NCBI RefSeq assembly: GCF_028710345.1
Contig: NZ_JAQTUH010000013.1
Location: forward strand, 1 to 40,494
Length of the DNA: 40,494 nt
Source of the DNA: Sulfuricurvum sp.
GTDB taxonomy: Bacteria > Campylobacterota > Campylobacteria > Campylobacterales > Sulfurimonadaceae
Direction of reading: 5' to 3'
Part shown: positions 26,635 to 34,916 of the stretch, piece by piece
Layout of the letters: each line of letters begins with the position of its first letter
How positions within the stretch are numbered: the first letter of the stretch is position 1
Translations under genes and position numbers: made by a program
Notes under the pieces: generated by a model
Databases searched by the model: none
What the model saw: the letters and a program-made list of their open reading frames with translations, nothing else
What the model was told of the DNA's origin: nothing

Positions 26635-26898
26635 GTGAAAACCATGTTGATCCGTAGAGTGAACGATCGTGTCCGCTATTACCTGATTGAGCTTTATCAA
26701 AACCTGTTCGGTGAATGGATGGTGATTCGAACCTTTGGCTCCTGTAGGGCTCTCAAGCCAACCGGTGTCATACGAAACTATTTTTTAGATGAGAATGATG
26801 CGGAACGCTCTATCGATATGCTTGTACAACAAAAAGAGAAAAAAGGGTACGAATCTTTTACACACCAATCAAAGGAACACTCATGTATTCATTTCTAA
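26635..26898 (+). CDS. Stand-alone WGR-domain-like protein
   Basis: An 87-residue protein in which residues 10-70 follow the WGR pattern: RYYLIELYQNLFGEWMVIRTFG, a basic turn, then a C-terminal helix DENDAERSIDMLVQQKEKKGY. The Trp-x-x-x-Arg-x-x-Gly element is present. WGR domains bind nucleic acids and occur alone in bacteria or attached to MolR-type proteins. GTG start with GGAGG upstream; an ATG three codons later is possible. It overlaps the next gene by 16 bases. Confidence 0.7.
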   Translation: MKTMLIRRVNDRVRYYLIELYQNLFGEWMVIRTFGSCRALKPTGVIRNYFLDENDAERSIDMLVQQKEKKGYESFTHQSKEHSCIHF

Positions 26899-27275
26899 CC
26901 ATTATTTCAGTCATTATGATTTTCAAAGGGGTTGTATTTCTATTAGGAGAAGCCAAATACATTCAATGGAGTGAATTACCCCATAATCTTTATGCTTTTG
27001 CCGGAGATCATGTTTCCTGGATCATTGTGGGATTGTTTTTGATTCTAATATTTTATGGACATGTGGAGCAAAGAAGAGCTAATCGCAGGTATCAGCAGAT
27101 ACCAACAAGTGACACCTATGCATCGTGCAACCCTCATCATCTCAAAGGGGGAGGGCAGAGCTGTCGGCACTGCGGTTCACGTAGTATTCGAAACTGGGGG
27201 CGTACTAGTGCAAATGATTCAGAGCGAATCTTTATTTGCAATCACTGCGGAAAGGAGTTGTATCGTAATGGATGA
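26883..27275 (+). CDS. Membrane protein with C-terminal zinc ribbon
   Basis: A 130-residue protein with two membrane helices (about 3-22 and 43-60). A C-terminal treble-cysteine ribbon follows, CRHCGSRSIRNWGR and FICNHCGKELYR, giving CxxC-x(n)-CxxC for one Zn ion. It overlaps the WGR gene and has AAAGGAA upstream, so the pair is coupled. It converges with the next XRE gene, with four bases between stops. No known family was recognised. Confidence 0.7.
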   Translation: MYSFLTIISVIMIFKGVVFLLGEAKYIQWSELPHNLYAFAGDHVSWIIVGLFLILIFYGHVEQRRANRRYQQIPTSDTYASCNPHHLKGGGQSCRHCGSRSIRNWGRTSANDSERIFICNHCGKELYRNG

Positions 27276-27279
27276 TTAA

Positions 27280-27546
27280 TCAGGAGTTTTTTAATGGGGG
27301 AAGCATATCGCTTAGTGGAAGATTCCACTCTTTAGCCAGAAGAATTAAATGGGATAAATTGTAATTGGCTTGATTCTGTCGGAGTTCAATTCGAGCGATA
27401 AAGGAAGTGGAGTTATGTCCGAGAATATTGGCGAGTTTGAGTTGGCTGACGTTCCGTTCTTTACGTATTAATTTGATGTGTTCGGTCAAATCATCGTAAT
27501 ATTCTTTAATATCTGCTCTCTCTTCTTTAGACACATAAACCACCAT
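27280..27546 (-). CDS. XRE-family regulator
   Basis: An 88-residue protein with a helix-turn-helix in LIRKERNVSQLKLANILGHNSTSFIARIE (about 27-55), preceded by a basic-acidic helix. It reads away from the secreted-protein gene at 27659, whose promoter region it shares, so it may repress that gene and itself. No strong ribosome site is evident before the ATG. Confidence 0.75.
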   Translation of the reverse strand: MVVYVSKEERADIKEYYDDLTEHIKLIRKERNVSQLKLANILGHNSTSFIARIELRQNQANYNLSHLILLAKEWNLPLSDMLPPLKNS

Positions 27547-27658
27547 AACTTAGATGGCTCATATTAATCAAATGGCACACGCATAAACAATCACTATTAA
27601 GTGAGTGTAAAGAAGGCAGCATCTATAATTTGCCGCAGTAAAAATCAAAAGGATAAAA

Positions 27659-28969
27659 ATGAAATCTGTATTATTGACGACGCTATTATCGATGTCGATA
27701 GGAACGTGCCTATTCGCTTCTGAAACTTCAGGTACTTCTACGTTTAAAGACTATATCGAAAACGAGAAAGATCATATCTTTTCTGTAGTTGCGGAGACAC
27801 AAAACGAAACGATGCTCTATTGGTACGCAAGAGGATTTTTTGGGATAGGGTATTCCGATAGAGAAAAAGTGCTCGAAGACGCGTGTTTAAACATGGGCGG
27901 GACTATCACGGAGAAGAAAAAAGGTGAAGCATTCTCTATGAAATGCTCTGCACCGAATCAGCAGGGATTTACTGCACAGAAGGTGAGCAATGGTAATCAT
28001 GGAGATCTACATTATTTGGTCAAACACGACTCTCCTCAGATCGGTGGGTATGCTATGAAAGGGTACGTCCGGATCAATGAACTCGATAAAAAACCGTTGA
28101 CAGATGTGTTGGTAGCCGGAGAAAGTAGTAGTAATTTTTTTAATGCGTATGGATATTGTTTGACAAATAATGGAAAATACGTGATCAGTAACATCGAAAC
28201 CGATAAGAAGCCAGTGAGTGCTGAAACGTATCTTGAAGGCAGAATGAACAAGGTTTTACATTCTTTATTTACTCAAGGCAATCATTGGTGTGTTGTTCCT
28301 GGGCAAGAAGGAAAAGCATTGTTTGAACTTAGTGCAACATTTAGCAGTACCGGCTATCCAATATTAAAAAAAGAATACGTTATGGATGTTCCAGTGTTGG
28401 ATAAATTGGAATCATATAAAACCATGGTGACACGTAAAAAGCTACAAGAGAGTGCTCAAAACAATGATGCACCTTCGAATACCGATGAACAGATGAAAAT
28501 TTCGAAAAAGCCATCCGCTGTTGAAAACGATTTGGCATCAAAAGTTTTCAAAATAAAAGATACGGTTCTTTCGCGTCAAGGCGGCAATATACTAGAGGGG
28601 ATATATCTTGGTGAAAATGATCAAGGCTGCCAGCTTGTAGCGGTAAGCAAATCTTCCGGACAGCAATACACACATAATTTTTTGACACTGAGTGCAAATG
28701 CACCGGAATGGATTATGAATTTCAAACAGTGTCAGGGAAAACCGACGGAATATTTAGGAGAGTCGTTTGAAAAGATTTTTCCATCCGATTATAAAGTGGA
28801 GATGGAATTTCGGCGAGTAGTCGATATGTGTAAAGTTCGTGGCACTGGAATAGGCAGTTATTTAGGATATAACATGGACTGTAAACGTTTAGGGGATACA
28901 TTAAAACCAGTTTATGAAGTTACAATGACTAAAAAAGAACGACTTGTTATGCGTTCTTACGAAAAATAA
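27659..28969 (+). CDS. Exported protein of unknown function
   Basis: A 436-residue protein with a signal peptide (about 1-20, MKSVLLTTLLSMSIGTCLFA) and a mature part bearing about nine Cys residues, suited to disulfides in the periplasm. No family or catalytic motif was recognised. The middle (about 260-300) is a polar linker, suggesting two domains. The last part has YKVEMEFRRVVDMCKVRG. AAGGA precedes the ATG. Cargo of element 2; its divergent XRE neighbour may control it. Confidence 0.7.
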   Translation: MKSVLLTTLLSMSIGTCLFASETSGTSTFKDYIENEKDHIFSVVAETQNETMLYWYARGFFGIGYSDREKVLEDACLNMGGTITEKKKGEAFSMKCSAPNQQGFTAQKVSNGNHGDLHYLVKHDSPQIGGYAMKGYVRINELDKKPLTDVLVAGESSSNFFNAYGYCLTNNGKYVISNIETDKKPVSAETYLEGRMNKVLHSLFTQGNHWCVVPGQEGKALFELSATFSSTGYPILKKEYVMDVPVLDKLESYKTMVTRKKLQESAQNNDAPSNTDEQMKISKKPSAVENDLASKVFKIKDTVLSRQGGNILEGIYLGENDQGCQLVAVSKSSGQQYTHNFLTLSANAPEWIMNFKQCQGKPTEYLGESFEKIFPSDYKVEMEFRRVVDMCKVRGTGIGSYLGYNMDCKRLGDTLKPVYEVTMTKKERLVMRSYEK

Positions 28970-28972
28970 CTC

Positions 28973-29140
28973 TTAAAAATGCTTCTCAAGCCACTCTTGC
29001 ATAGCGGGGTGGCTTTGAAATCGATAGATAAACACACCGAACATCAATAACCCCAACGCCAAAATACCTACTGTTATTTCATGAGCCGTAAAAGCACCTA
29101 CAGCGATTATAATCATTAAGAAGACAAACAGATATGGCAT
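28973..29140 (-). CDS. Small 55-residue membrane protein
   Basis: MPYLFVFLMIIIAVGAFTAH then a second hydrophobic stretch ILALGLLMFGVFIYRF and a soluble C-terminus. It begins two bases after the stop of the upstream gene in the same operon. No clear ribosome site, so coupling to the preceding gene is likely. Function unknown. Confidence 0.5.
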   Translation of the reverse strand: MPYLFVFLMIIIAVGAFTAHEITVGILALGLLMFGVFIYRFQSHPAMQEWLEKHF

Positions 29141-29142
29141 GA

Positions 29143-29499
29143 CTATTTATTGTTGTCCTGATGCTTAATACTGCGTTCATATTCCTCTTCTGCATGGCAG
29201 AAGTAACAAAGCGTTCCATCACCCATCGATCCAACTGGATTGATTTTGCATTCACGACACATCATCGAGGATTCATAAAATTCGAAATGACTTTGAATCA
29301 CTGAGCCTAAATCATAAATCTGTTTGTATGCAAGTTCACGAGTGACATGCTCTGAAGTTGTTATGATCTCCAGCCCGACATGGCGTTTGTAAAAGAGATT
29401 CCGGACAAAGGATTCATCGTAGGATTCGAATGCAGTAACGCAGACATCAACTTTATTGGAAGTTCGACATTTGGGACGGATAAATAGATTCCAGAACAT
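29143..29499 (-). CDS. Hypothetical protein with a Cys-pair zinc-binding end
   Basis: A 118-residue protein with a possible metal site near the C-terminus, MCRECKINPVGSMGDGTLCYFC (CxxC then CxxC). The N-terminal part is mixed alpha/beta (VDVCVTAFESYDESFV). Same strand and tight spacing as the other small genes here. No family recognised. Confidence 0.6.
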   Translation of the reverse strand: MFWNLFIRPKCRTSNKVDVCVTAFESYDESFVRNLFYKRHVGLEIITTSEHVTRELAYKQIYDLGSVIQSHFEFYESSMMCRECKINPVGSMGDGTLCYFCHAEEEYERSIKHQDNNK

Positions 29500-29501
29500 G
29501 C

Positions 29502-29594
29502 TTAAATCTCTTTCAAATGTGATAGATACTGATCATGCATCTGTTTGATTTTCTGATGGTTCTTAATCCAAAGTAGATAGTCTTTTTTACCCAT
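29502..29594 (-). CDS. Possible 30-residue basic peptide gene
   Basis: MGKKDYLLWIKNHQKIKQMH continues to LSHLKEI; a short basic helix. Its stop is two bases before the ATG of the next gene, as in an operon. Supported only by position and composition. Confidence 0.35.
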   Translation of the reverse strand: MGKKDYLLWIKNHQKIKQMHDQYLSHLKEI

Positions 29595-29606
29595 AAATAG
29601 CTTCTT

Positions 29607-29876
29607 TTATACCTCTTGTTTCGATAACACTTTTTTGATACGTCTACGCATACGGTAATTTGCACTGAACACAGCAATGGCAAAATAGCCCAACATCACC
29701 AATGGAAGCTGCTGTAGATTTATTTGAAAATACTCAATTGCAAGGCAGGCCGATGCAAGTTGTAATGCAGCAAAAAGAACAGCAATCTTATAGAGCTTTT
29801 GTATGTACCAAAATACCTCTGTTGTCAAAAACAGCGTGACACTCACGAAGATGAATAAGAGTGACATAAAGTCCAT
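29607..29876 (-). CDS. Small membrane protein
   Basis: An 89-residue protein with three predicted hydrophobic helices (about 3-22, 30-48, 57-72) and a basic C-terminal tail YRMRRRIKKVLSKQ in the cytosol by the positive-inside rule. It overlaps the upstream gene by one base. No recognised family. Confidence 0.6.
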   Translation of the reverse strand: MDFMSLLFIFVSVTLFLTTEVFWYIQKLYKIAVLFAALQLASACLAIEYFQINLQQLPLVMLGYFAIAVFSANYRMRRRIKKVLSKQEV

Positions 29877-30151
29877 TAGATACCTTCTTTAGGAACTATG
29901 GTTTGAAGTTGTCCAAGTTCTTCACAATAGCGATCTCTTTGCATATCTTGTTTGACAGCAATCACAATCGTAGCGATCAGTGCAATACTCAACAATAATA
30001 TGAGGAACCAGAGAGAATAGTTGTGGGTATAATCGATGATCATTCCGGTAGCAAGAATACCAATAAAGATCCTTGCACCGATTTCGACAAAGGATTTATG
30101 ATTATGCTCTAATTGCTCAATTCGTTCTTGTAAAGCAAACATCTCTTCCAT
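29876..30151 (-). CDS. Small coiled-coil membrane protein
   Basis: A 91-residue protein from the ATG at 30151; the frame is open ten codons further upstream, but GGGGG lies just before this Met. An N-terminal coiled coil MEEMFALQERIEQLEHNH is followed by two membrane helices and a polar tail. First gene of a run of five small same-strand genes (to 28973), most of them membrane or Cys-pair proteins. Confidence 0.6.
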   Translation of the reverse strand: MEEMFALQERIEQLEHNHKSFVEIGARIFIGILATGMIIDYTHNYSLWFLILLLSIALIATIVIAVKQDMQRDRYCEELGQLQTIVPKEGI

Positions 30152-30181
30152 CAAATACCCCCATATATGTGTAAATATCAT

Positions 30182-30423
30182 TATTGATCAAAACCGCTAA
30201 GTTCCAAAGAGAAAAAAGGAACTAAACGAGAAATATTATGATAACCAAAAGTTATCGGAATGTTTTATAAATATGACAGTATGAAATAGTATGAAGTGCT
30301 AGGGGAAAGGACCCTTGAAAAAACTATAGAAAATATTCAACGCAGATGCGTGCGATTTTAAGACTCTTACACTTTTAGTGTACTGTAGTTGCGATTCTGA
30401 TTTTTAGAGGCGAGTATCAACAC
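30182..30423. other. Intergenic region with three inverted repeats
   Basis: AGTTCC/GGAACT (30200-30223), GATAAC-caaaa-GTTATC (30240-30256) and TACACT-ttt-AGTGTA (30368-30382). The last is a plausible terminator after hipA (minus strand); the first two probably lie in the control region of the small-membrane-protein operon. No gene seen. Confidence 0.45.
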
Positions 30424-31722
30424 TTATGAAAAATGGTTTTGATACACCTCGATGAGATCATCGATGATGCGTTCGATACTTTTGAGTGACGTTGATACCG
30501 ATTCGGTATAGGCAAAAACGAAAGATTTTTCCTCTTCATTGATCGACAGTGAAGGGAAGGTATCGGACGAGAGAGTAGAATTTAATGCTTTAGCAATTTT
30601 ACGGAACTCCTGAACGAGCAGCTTGGGTTTAATCGTACACTTATGACAAAACTCTGCGAGATCGTAAGTGGTGAGATTGTCCGGTTCGAACGTATCTCCA
30701 AATGCCATCGAGTAATCCTGCGCGAATTGAGGATAGAGTGAAACGTTGAGCAAATCATAAAATGGCGCGAGATCGATTTTGGACTTTGTAATGAAAAAGG
30801 AGATGTTTTTGGCATGAGCATCATAGTTGCCGATGATAAGATTGAAAAGTGTCCATCGAATCATCTGTTGTATCGCAAGCGCGGGGACGGAACATCTATC
30901 GGCCAGTGCAAAGAGGTTTTTAAAATTGGCTTCCGAGCGATAATGCTGAACGTCTCTTTGAGAACCGTAAGGGCGTTCATACTTTTCGCTAGGGGAGAGG
31001 TCGAGCATTTGACACCCATCGACGATGTGGAGCCGTTCAACTGAAGTTTTAGAGATATAGCGGCGATCGAACCGTTTGACCGATAATACCGCTTCGTCAT
31101 TAAACCTGAGCAGTTCTACTTCGGCAGTCTGTATTCCTGAAGCATATGCTAGTTGCATCGATAGGTATTCATTTAAAACCGTATAGTGTTCGTTTTGGGT
31201 ATCGAATTTTAAAATATGTGTCGAGCACAAATCCCCTTCGCCAAACCCGAATTGTCCCTCATGAAAAAGAATAGGGAGTTTGTCCTGTATTCCTGCCAAA
31301 CTCAGGCGTGGTCTGCCATCCCATACGGTGATACTTTGTGTTCGGCGCTGGATAATTCTCTCTTGCAATTCCTCTAGCGCAACTGGTCGTAGCTTAGTCT
31401 GCTGATCAATATGATCGTATGTGCTAAAAAAAAGAGCTCCTGCCGTATCGAAAGATAGTTTTTCAATCAACCCGAAGATATTAGATTTTGAGATCTGAAA
31501 ATAGCGACTGAGATCTTCCAGACCTCTCCCCTCCGGCAACAAATTGGCAAAGAATTTTTTGAGAGTAGAGGAGGAGGGGAAGGTATCGAAACGAATGTGC
31601 GGCGATAGCACAAAGCCGTTTTCTATCCATGCTTCCTCATAGCTAAACGAAAATGTTTCATCGCTTGGATTGTAGGAGAGCTCGCCGATCTTGGTATGGG
31701 CAGAGAAAAGATTGAGCTTCAT
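30424..31722 (-). CDS. hipA: HipA-family Ser/Thr kinase toxin
   Basis: A 432-residue HipA-like kinase. The N-terminal subdomain (1-110) is followed by the P-loop-like SLAGIQDK (141-148), the catalytic loop GNYDAHAKN (298-306, Asp and Asn present) and the metal-binding FYDLLN (321-326). HipA kinases phosphorylate targets such as glutamyl-tRNA synthetase and stop growth; the target here is unknown. It overlaps hipB by ATGA. All key catalytic residues are present, so it looks active. Confidence 0.9.
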   Translation of the reverse strand: MKLNLFSAHTKIGELSYNPSDETFSFSYEEAWIENGFVLSPHIRFDTFPSSSTLKKFFANLLPEGRGLEDLSRYFQISKSNIFGLIEKLSFDTAGALFFSTYDHIDQQTKLRPVALEELQERIIQRRTQSITVWDGRPRLSLAGIQDKLPILFHEGQFGFGEGDLCSTHILKFDTQNEHYTVLNEYLSMQLAYASGIQTAEVELLRFNDEAVLSVKRFDRRYISKTSVERLHIVDGCQMLDLSPSEKYERPYGSQRDVQHYRSEANFKNLFALADRCSVPALAIQQMIRWTLFNLIIGNYDAHAKNISFFITKSKIDLAPFYDLLNVSLYPQFAQDYSMAFGDTFEPDNLTTYDLAEFCHKCTIKPKLLVQEFRKIAKALNSTLSSDTFPSLSINEEEKSFVFAYTESVSTSLKSIERIIDDLIEVYQNHFS

Positions 31723-31976
31723 ACATCATCACCTATTTGTACATACAGCTTAATACCCAGTTTGTCGCACACTTCCAGTACTTTATCAAACATCACGCTA
31801 CCGCTTGCCGTTTCTATTTTTGATATGGTCGAGAGACTGACATTGCAAAGCAAGGCAGCTTCATGTATGGTCAGTCCAAGATTGGTCCGTTTGGAACGAA
31901 TGAATTGGGCTAAGAGTTTTGGATCGATCGGACCGTTGCGTGGTGGGGGAGAGGTAGGGACGATACGTTTTGCCAT
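31719..31976 (-). CDS. hipB: HipB-family antitoxin
   Basis: An 85-residue XRE-type DNA-binding protein with a helix-turn-helix in LTIHEAALLCNVSLSTISKIETASG (about 34-58). It sits before hipA with a four-base overlap, the canonical HipBA order. It should bind HipA and repress the operon. A proline-rich N-terminus (PTSPPPRNGP) is an extra. ATG start at 31976. Confidence 0.88.
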   Translation of the reverse strand: MAKRIVPTSPPPRNGPIDPKLLAQFIRSKRTNLGLTIHEAALLCNVSLSTISKIETASGSVMFDKVLEVCDKLGIKLYVQIGDDV

Positions 31977-32004
31977 GGTGTCTCAATAATTTTGTATTTG
32001 CATG

Positions 32005-32035
32005 ATTATATAACATAAAATTGAAATATAGACAA
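32005..32035 (-). promoter_or_regulatory. Candidate hipBA promoter
   Basis: On the minus strand TATAAT (complement of 32005-32010) lies 29 bases before the hipB ATG, with TTGTCT (complement of 32030-32035) upstream at 19-base spacing. Confidence 0.4.
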
Positions 32036-32233
32036 AAATACTGCAAAGACATAATTAATAATGGAAAATAAATAGATATGAAGAATAATTATGTGTATTC
32101 ATAATTTAAAAATATTCTATGTAGCACGAAAAACAGTTGAGACTGTAAAAGATCCTTATACGTTTCAGACTGACTTAGCTTAGAAATCCAAAAAATCATA
32201 TCTAAACTCATTATGCCAAAATAAAGGCTTCCA

Positions 32234-33052
32234 TCAAGAACGCTTTTTTATTGCATTTAGTAACTCATTATTGTAGTAGTCAAAAAAGTATTGCTCCGGC
32301 ATATTGCTTGTATATGGGGCATAAGTTGTATGTGAGTCTAATAATCCAAAATAATGATTCCGAATATATTTTTTGCATCTCAAGTAAGCCTCATCTATTG
32401 AAGTAAGAGATAGTGTATCAAGATCAGGAAAAAATTCAGTCATGCATGCGTAGATTATTTGAGTAATGCCATATAAGTGGAATGCTACCTTTTCGTAATC
32501 TATAACTATTGTATTATGTAAATTATTTTTTTGTAAATATTCAATTTCATTTTTTAATGCGATTGAAGTACTCCCGCTATAAAATGATTTAAACGCATCT
32601 ATGCATTTAAACTGATGTTGTCGTAAAAATTTTCCTGTCATCTCTTCATCATATTTATCATGTCCAATTTCCTCAAACATATTTTTAACTTTTTCTATAT
32701 TGTATTGACTGGCTATCCGCTTATTAATTTCTGCCAATTTGTTTCTAGGATACGTAATATTAAACTGTAAATTGCCATACGATTTGCTTTCATATACGGT
32801 TTCTGTGATTTTAGTATTTGAGTTGACATTGCCTACTGGATCTCTTTTCAATTTCAATGTGACACCATTGTTTTTTTGATTCAAAAAGTCAAGAATATTT
32901 TTTAAATCATTTTCACTAAGTGACAAAAAAAACTTTTCATATTTTTTAGTAGGTAATTTACCATTAATTTTTTTCTTAATATTGCCTCTCGATTTATCTG
33001 AAAATTCAAAAATTTCTTGCAAATACGTTACTAATAACTCTTTTTTTGCCAT
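32234..33052 (-). CDS. Orphan 272-residue protein
   Basis: A soluble, mostly helical, Lys-rich protein with no recognised domain. The N-terminus (KELLVTYLQEIFEFSDKSRGNIKKKINGKLP) suggests a small helical module; the middle has ITETVYESKSYGNLQF and the end YFFDYYNNELLNAIKKRS. AAGGA precedes the ATG at 33052. It reads away from the AlpA gene across a region with large palindromes, so the two may be co-regulated. GC is low compared with the hipBA genes next to it, which suggests a separate acquisition. Confidence 0.6.
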   Translation of the reverse strand: MAKKELLVTYLQEIFEFSDKSRGNIKKKINGKLPTKKYEKFFLSLSENDLKNILDFLNQKNNGVTLKLKRDPVGNVNSNTKITETVYESKSYGNLQFNITYPRNKLAEINKRIASQYNIEKVKNMFEEIGHDKYDEEMTGKFLRQHQFKCIDAFKSFYSGSTSIALKNEIEYLQKNNLHNTIVIDYEKVAFHLYGITQIIYACMTEFFPDLDTLSLTSIDEAYLRCKKYIRNHYFGLLDSHTTYAPYTSNMPEQYFFDYYNNELLNAIKKRS

Positions 33053-33100
33053 TATTGTATTCCTTTTAAAAGCTATCTGCTCATGATTGTAACATAAGTA

Positions 33101-33193
33101 TTTTTGGTTTTAAAACCAAAAAAGTATGAATTTAAATGACTGTTTTTTTTGTAAAAATTTGGTTGTCCAAATTGGTTTATATTAATCCAATTT
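33101..33193. promoter_or_regulatory. Palindromic control region of the alpA gene
   Basis: A perfect 22-bp palindrome centred on TTTTAAAA with GG/CC flanks (33101-33122) is followed by AATTTGG-ttgt-CCAAATT (33156-33173) and a further CCAATTT (33187-33193). Repeated AATTTGG/CCAAATT boxes directly before alpA suggest self-regulation or control of the divergent 272-residue gene. Confidence 0.55.
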
Positions 33194-33220
33194 GATTCAA
33201 TTTCCTATAAAGGTATTCAA

Positions 33221-33412
33221 ATGAGTCAGCAAGAACGATTGTTAAGATTAAAGGAAGTGCTATATCTTACACGCATTTCCAAATCTACAATTTATGAAAA
33301 TATGAAAAAAGGGTTGTTTCCGAAACAGGTTAATCCATCACCAGGCGTAAGTGCGTGGAAGGAAAGTGAAATCATTGCATTAATGAATGGAGAGTGGAGG
33401 AGTAGATCATGA
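33221..33412 (+). CDS. AlpA-family DNA-binding regulator
   Basis: A 63-residue MerR-like winged-helix protein, RLKEVLYLTRISKSTIYENMKKGLFPKQV, then SAWKESEIIALMNGEW, matching the AlpA/excisionase pattern. AlpA-type proteins activate or assist excision of P4-like prophages. AAGG precedes the ATG; it overlaps the following ATPase gene by ATGA. Confidence 0.85.
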   Translation: MSQQERLLRLKEVLYLTRISKSTIYENMKKGLFPKQVNPSPGVSAWKESEIIALMNGEWRSRS

Positions 33413-34725
33413 AGTATGAAGAGACAGTTGGGGCTACCTCTTCATATGAAAATTCTGTCGAAAAAACAGAAGAAGTATATCATGATTTATTTTGGAGCAA
33501 TATTTTAACAAGAGATTTGTATGAAACTGTCAAAAAATTTGATGGGATTATCCAAGCAAGCTTGGATAGTATCGTTGTTAGCACGTTATGCGCACTTCCT
33601 TCATTGTGCGACGGCGCAACTGTTAGCCAATCCAAGGATGCTAAAGGCCGTCCTATTATTCTTTTCTTTGCTTATTTCGCAAGATCCGGTATGGGAAAAT
33701 CTGTATTGGCAAATACAGTAAGAAAATACATGCTGTTTTGGTTGGACGATTTTTATATACAAGAAGAAAAAAAATCAAAAGATTTTGTTTTCCCTGATGT
33801 ATTTTTAGATGCTGCTTCAGCTGAGGGCTTTGAACAATCCATTTCCGCCAAAAGTGCGCCGCACTTTTTTTTAGATGAATATGGGAAGTTTTATAGAGCC
33901 TCAAAAAATGATACGGTCAAAGCAAGCTTGCTGAGAGGGCTAATGCAAATCTTTGATTCAGGGGTTTTAATCGCTCGAAAACTCAAAGATAGTAAGCGTT
34001 CGAAGCATTTGATAGTGCAAGGTATGGGTTTATATGCCGCAAGTACAATAGGACCTTCAAACCTGACACAATCTGATATGAGAGATATGATTAGCGACGG
34101 TATGTTGAACCGGTTTTTGGTCATTTTTGGCGAGATCAAAGATATTCCTTTGCGCCAAGAATTATCAAAATATGACGCTGAATCCATAGAATATTTCGCA
34201 CGTACTTTTCATGAGTACGCATCTGAAAAATCGTATTATTTGGGTGTTGAAGCCACAAATGTATATGAACAATTTCATAAATCGATTAATACACGATTTC
34301 GTCAAAAATACGAAATTTTTGATGATACGGCAGGCTTTGAAATCCGACTTCTAACTATAGTTCAACGAATTGCCATGCTTATGCAGGTTTGTATCAATAT
34401 TGAAAATGCTTCGCCGAATATAACTGAAATCAATAAAGATGCGATGGAACGAGCTGTTCAAATGTTGAATTATTTACATCAAAAACACTTTAAAGAAGTG
34501 ATGATATACGCTCACGATAAGCAAAAAAAGAGTGGTCTTGAAACTCGTATTAAAAATCAGCTTTTAAAAGGGGAAGCTTTAGGTCTGAGAAATCTTGTTA
34601 GAAATGTAAGCCCTGCTAGTACCGCTGAAGTCACAGCTATTTTAGATGACCTTATTGAGCAAAAATGGGCTCAAAGAGAAGGACCAACCAGATATTCTAA
34701 GGTTAAAACCGACACCGACAAATAA
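33409..34725 (+). CDS. DUF3987/YfjI-like ATPase
   Basis: A 438-residue protein with a Walker A in ARSGMGKS (91-98) and Walker B HFFLDEYGKF (152-161), then SMLNRFLVIFG-type sensor sequence. The layout resembles DUF3987/YfjI proteins found beside AlpA in prophages and satellites, where they are thought to act as replication helicase or primase-like proteins. The C-terminal region (about 385-430) looks like a winged helix. It overlaps alpA by ATGA and is followed by an iteron-like repeat cluster that starts inside its last codons. Confidence 0.72.
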   Translation: MKYEETVGATSSYENSVEKTEEVYHDLFWSNILTRDLYETVKKFDGIIQASLDSIVVSTLCALPSLCDGATVSQSKDAKGRPIILFFAYFARSGMGKSVLANTVRKYMLFWLDDFYIQEEKKSKDFVFPDVFLDAASAEGFEQSISAKSAPHFFLDEYGKFYRASKNDTVKASLLRGLMQIFDSGVLIARKLKDSKRSKHLIVQGMGLYAASTIGPSNLTQSDMRDMISDGMLNRFLVIFGEIKDIPLRQELSKYDAESIEYFARTFHEYASEKSYYLGVEATNVYEQFHKSINTRFRQKYEIFDDTAGFEIRLLTIVQRIAMLMQVCINIENASPNITEINKDAMERAVQMLNYLHQKHFKEVMIYAHDKQKKSGLETRIKNQLLKGEALGLRNLVRNVSPASTAEVTAILDDLIEQKWAQREGPTRYSKVKTDTDK

Positions 34726-34888
34726 GTATAAAAGCTTTTAAATACGGGCTTTATATGGATTCTTGAAGTAATTATAGGCAACCGACAATATCTGACAGTG
34801 TCAGTTTCGTCGGTAATTCGTAAAGCAACCTTACCGACATCTATAAGGTTGATAGCATCGTAATAGAATACAATTTGTCGGTTGTCGG
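34709..34888. repeat. Iteron-like CCGACA/TGTCGG cluster
   Basis: CCGACA at 34709-34714, 34715-34720, 34782-34787 and 34834-34839; TGTCGG at 34876-34881 and 34883-34888; a degenerate CGTCGG near 34808-34813. Two further inverted repeats lie among them: CTGACA-g-TGTCAG (34792-34804) and AACCTTA/TAAGGTT (34827-34850). The cluster fills the gap between the ATPase and the next gene. A replication origin or a multi-site operator are the likely roles. Confidence 0.55.
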
Positions 34889-34916
34889 TAGCGCGTTTAG
34901 ATTTGGAGAAAAAACT

